From positions 1 to 34,949 of the forward strand of contig NZ_JACIIZ010000029.1 in assembly GCF_014205765.1 (NCBI RefSeq): a stretch of DNA of 34,949 nucleotides. The letters are read 5' to 3'. Shown here piece by piece: positions 33,875-34,949 of this stretch (the first letter of the stretch is position 1; every line of letters begins with the position of its first letter). Source of the DNA: Nitrospirillum iridis. Lineage in GTDB: Bacteria > Pseudomonadota > Alphaproteobacteria > Azospirillales > Azospirillaceae. The notes under the pieces are model-generated. The model was not told the DNA's origin, made no database searches, and saw only the letters and a program-made list of their open reading frames with translations. The translations under genes were made by a program, and so were the position numbers.

Positions 33875-34873
33875 ATGGACGATCAGCGCCCCAGTTCCGC
33901 GACCGAAATCCTTGAAACCGCCGCCGCCGAACTGGCGGCAATCAGCCGCCCCAAGCTTTACAGCTTCTGGCGTCAGGAGGCAGAACCCAGAGTCCATCAT
34001 GCACTCGCGGAGGTCGAACCTTTCAGCGCCTTCCAGTGCGTCTGGATCTACACCGGTGACGGCGGAGGCATCATTGCCACGCCCCGTTTTGGCGCGTGGG
34101 CCATCGACATGCTTGTCGAGAAAAAGGAACCTGACGCCATCCTCGCCGCGTTTACCGCGGAAGTGGACCTGAACACGGCAAGTTATCACGATATTTCACC
34201 CGTCCTGGGGGTCCAGATCGACGAACGTTGCGATCTGGGCGACGGGGCTGCGTTGGTTCCCGCGCCCGAGGACGCCTTGGCATCGGTAATGCGATGGTCT
34301 CCCTATCAGCCACCGTACCTACCGGCCGGCACGGCACTGTTTCTTCAGCCGTTCACGGTGACACCGGCTTTTGAACGTGCGGGGAAAGACGGGATTCCCC
34401 AGGGGAAACAAAGCACGACCGTGCCGCCTTCGTCTTATCGGTACGAACAGCGAGAACGTGTCCGCCTCGCTTGCCTGCTGGCCGGGGCCGGCCCCGTCGA
34501 GCTTCCCTTGACAGTCAGCCAGCCGGAGTCTTCCACGCCCACGCTGTTCGTCGGAGGTGGAGGCAACCTTATGGCAAGGCCGGCAGCCGCACATCCATTT
34601 GTCCCTTACCCGATAGACCGTTTGGCGATCCTGCGCGCTTTTGACCTTCTCGGTGAGTTCCGTGAATTGGACAGTCTTGTCCGCGCGATCGACCGGCTTG
34701 GCCGGGCGAGGCTTGCCGCATCGCCTGTTGACCGTGCACTGGACTTGGGTATCGCCGCCGAAATTGCCCTCATGCATGATCACAAGCAGAACAACGCGGA
34801 GATCACCCAGAAAATCGGCAGCCGGGCCGCCTGGTTGCTGGGGCGAACCCCTATCTGTCAATCGGCAGCGTAA
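33875..34873 (+). pseudogene. Apea/HEPN-like protein, truncated by IS insertion
   Basis: The open frame encodes 332 residues. The N-terminal 230 are not recognised. The C-terminal part (PYPIDRLAILRAFDLLGEF, SPVDRALDLGIAAEIALMHDH, ITQKIGSRAAWLLG) matches the helical start of an Apea-like HEPN domain, a putative RNase found in defence proteins. The family normally continues with another helix and an Arg-x4-His catalytic motif. Here the match ends at AWLLGRTP, and the last residues CQSAA come from an IS-like terminus beginning at 34856. The gene is therefore most likely inactivated by insertion, with its 3' end displaced beyond the window. GAGG lies just before the ATG as a weak ribosome-binding site. 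Confidence 0.65.
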
Positions 34874-34949
34874 CGGGACCCCGTATCGGCGCCCAATAGG
34901 GACCCCAGTGATGTGCTGGCAATCGGGTTGTCCCGGTAGCGCATAGGAG
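34856..34949. mobile_element. Terminus of an IS21-family-like insertion sequence (partial)
   Basis: At 34856 the sequence changes to TGTCAATCGGCAGCGTAACG, followed by two copies of GGGACCCC (34875-34882 and 34899-34906, 24 bases apart), the second preceded by GGCGCCCAATA. IS21-family elements begin with TG(T) and carry repeated GGGACCCC-like terminal boxes with an AATAGGGACC context, so this fits one of their ends. The element runs off the window, so neither istA/istB nor the other end can be seen. Confidence 0.6.

Overview
The window is GC-rich, densely coded DNA from an alphaproteobacterium. A member of the Rhodospirillales/Azospirillaceae (Nitrospirillum- or Azospirillum-like) is my best guess. 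That placing is inference from the red-type (form IC) RuBisCO operon with its divergent cbbR, the BMP-type nucleoside transporter and the codon bias; no rRNA gene is present to settle it. No tRNA, rRNA or CRISPR array was seen.

Layout from left to right. (1) 9-1235: two tandem paralogous secreted pilin-like (SCPU/CsuA-type) genes on the minus strand; the upstream one has a good candidate sigma-54 promoter. (2) 1604-3741: glutaryl-CoA dehydrogenase and two small orphan genes on the plus strand, ending at a strong terminator. (3) 3825-11369, minus strand: a nucleoside scavenging operon with a BmpA-like binding protein, a fused ABC ATPase, two permeases, a periplasmic CpdB-type nucleotidase/cyclic phosphodiesterase and a nucleoside 2-deoxyribosyltransferase. 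(4) 11706-14676, plus strand: a Tat-exported PhoD-type phosphatase and a secreted protein with a pepsin-like Asp-Thr-Gly-Ser motif. (5) 14684-18715, minus strand: NfeD, a stomatin/paraslipin, a patatin-like phospholipase and a RES/Xre toxin-antitoxin pair; antitoxin, toxin and patatin are packed as one operon. (6) 18792-28569: a compact Calvin-Benson-Bassham operon, cbbF-P-T-A-L-S-X-E on the minus strand, with cbbR divergent. (7) 28678-31555, plus strand: a second tandem pair of secreted four-cysteine paralogues, a YkgJ-type cysteine-cluster protein, a dienelactone hydrolase and a small orphan. (8) 31656-34949: an accessory, defence-flavoured tail with a PIN/AbrB toxin-antitoxin pair, an uncharacterised possibly Abi-like gene, an IS630 transposase remnant with a nonsense codon, and an Apea/HEPN-like gene cut off by the terminus of what looks like an IS21-family element that runs out of the window.

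How it works together. The cbb operon supplies phosphoribulokinase, RuBisCO, its red-type activase and most regeneration enzymes, under CbbR. GAPDH, phosphoglycerate kinase and phosphoglycolate phosphatase are absent here and must lie elsewhere. In the nucleoside cluster, periplasmic nucleotides would be dephosphorylated by CpdB, imported by the ABC transporter and salvaged by the deoxyribosyltransferase. The most unusual parts are the Xre-RES-patatin operon attached to the end of the cbb operon, with two palindromic operators in its promoter, and the right-hand accessory region where two IS families flank HEPN/Abi-like genes.
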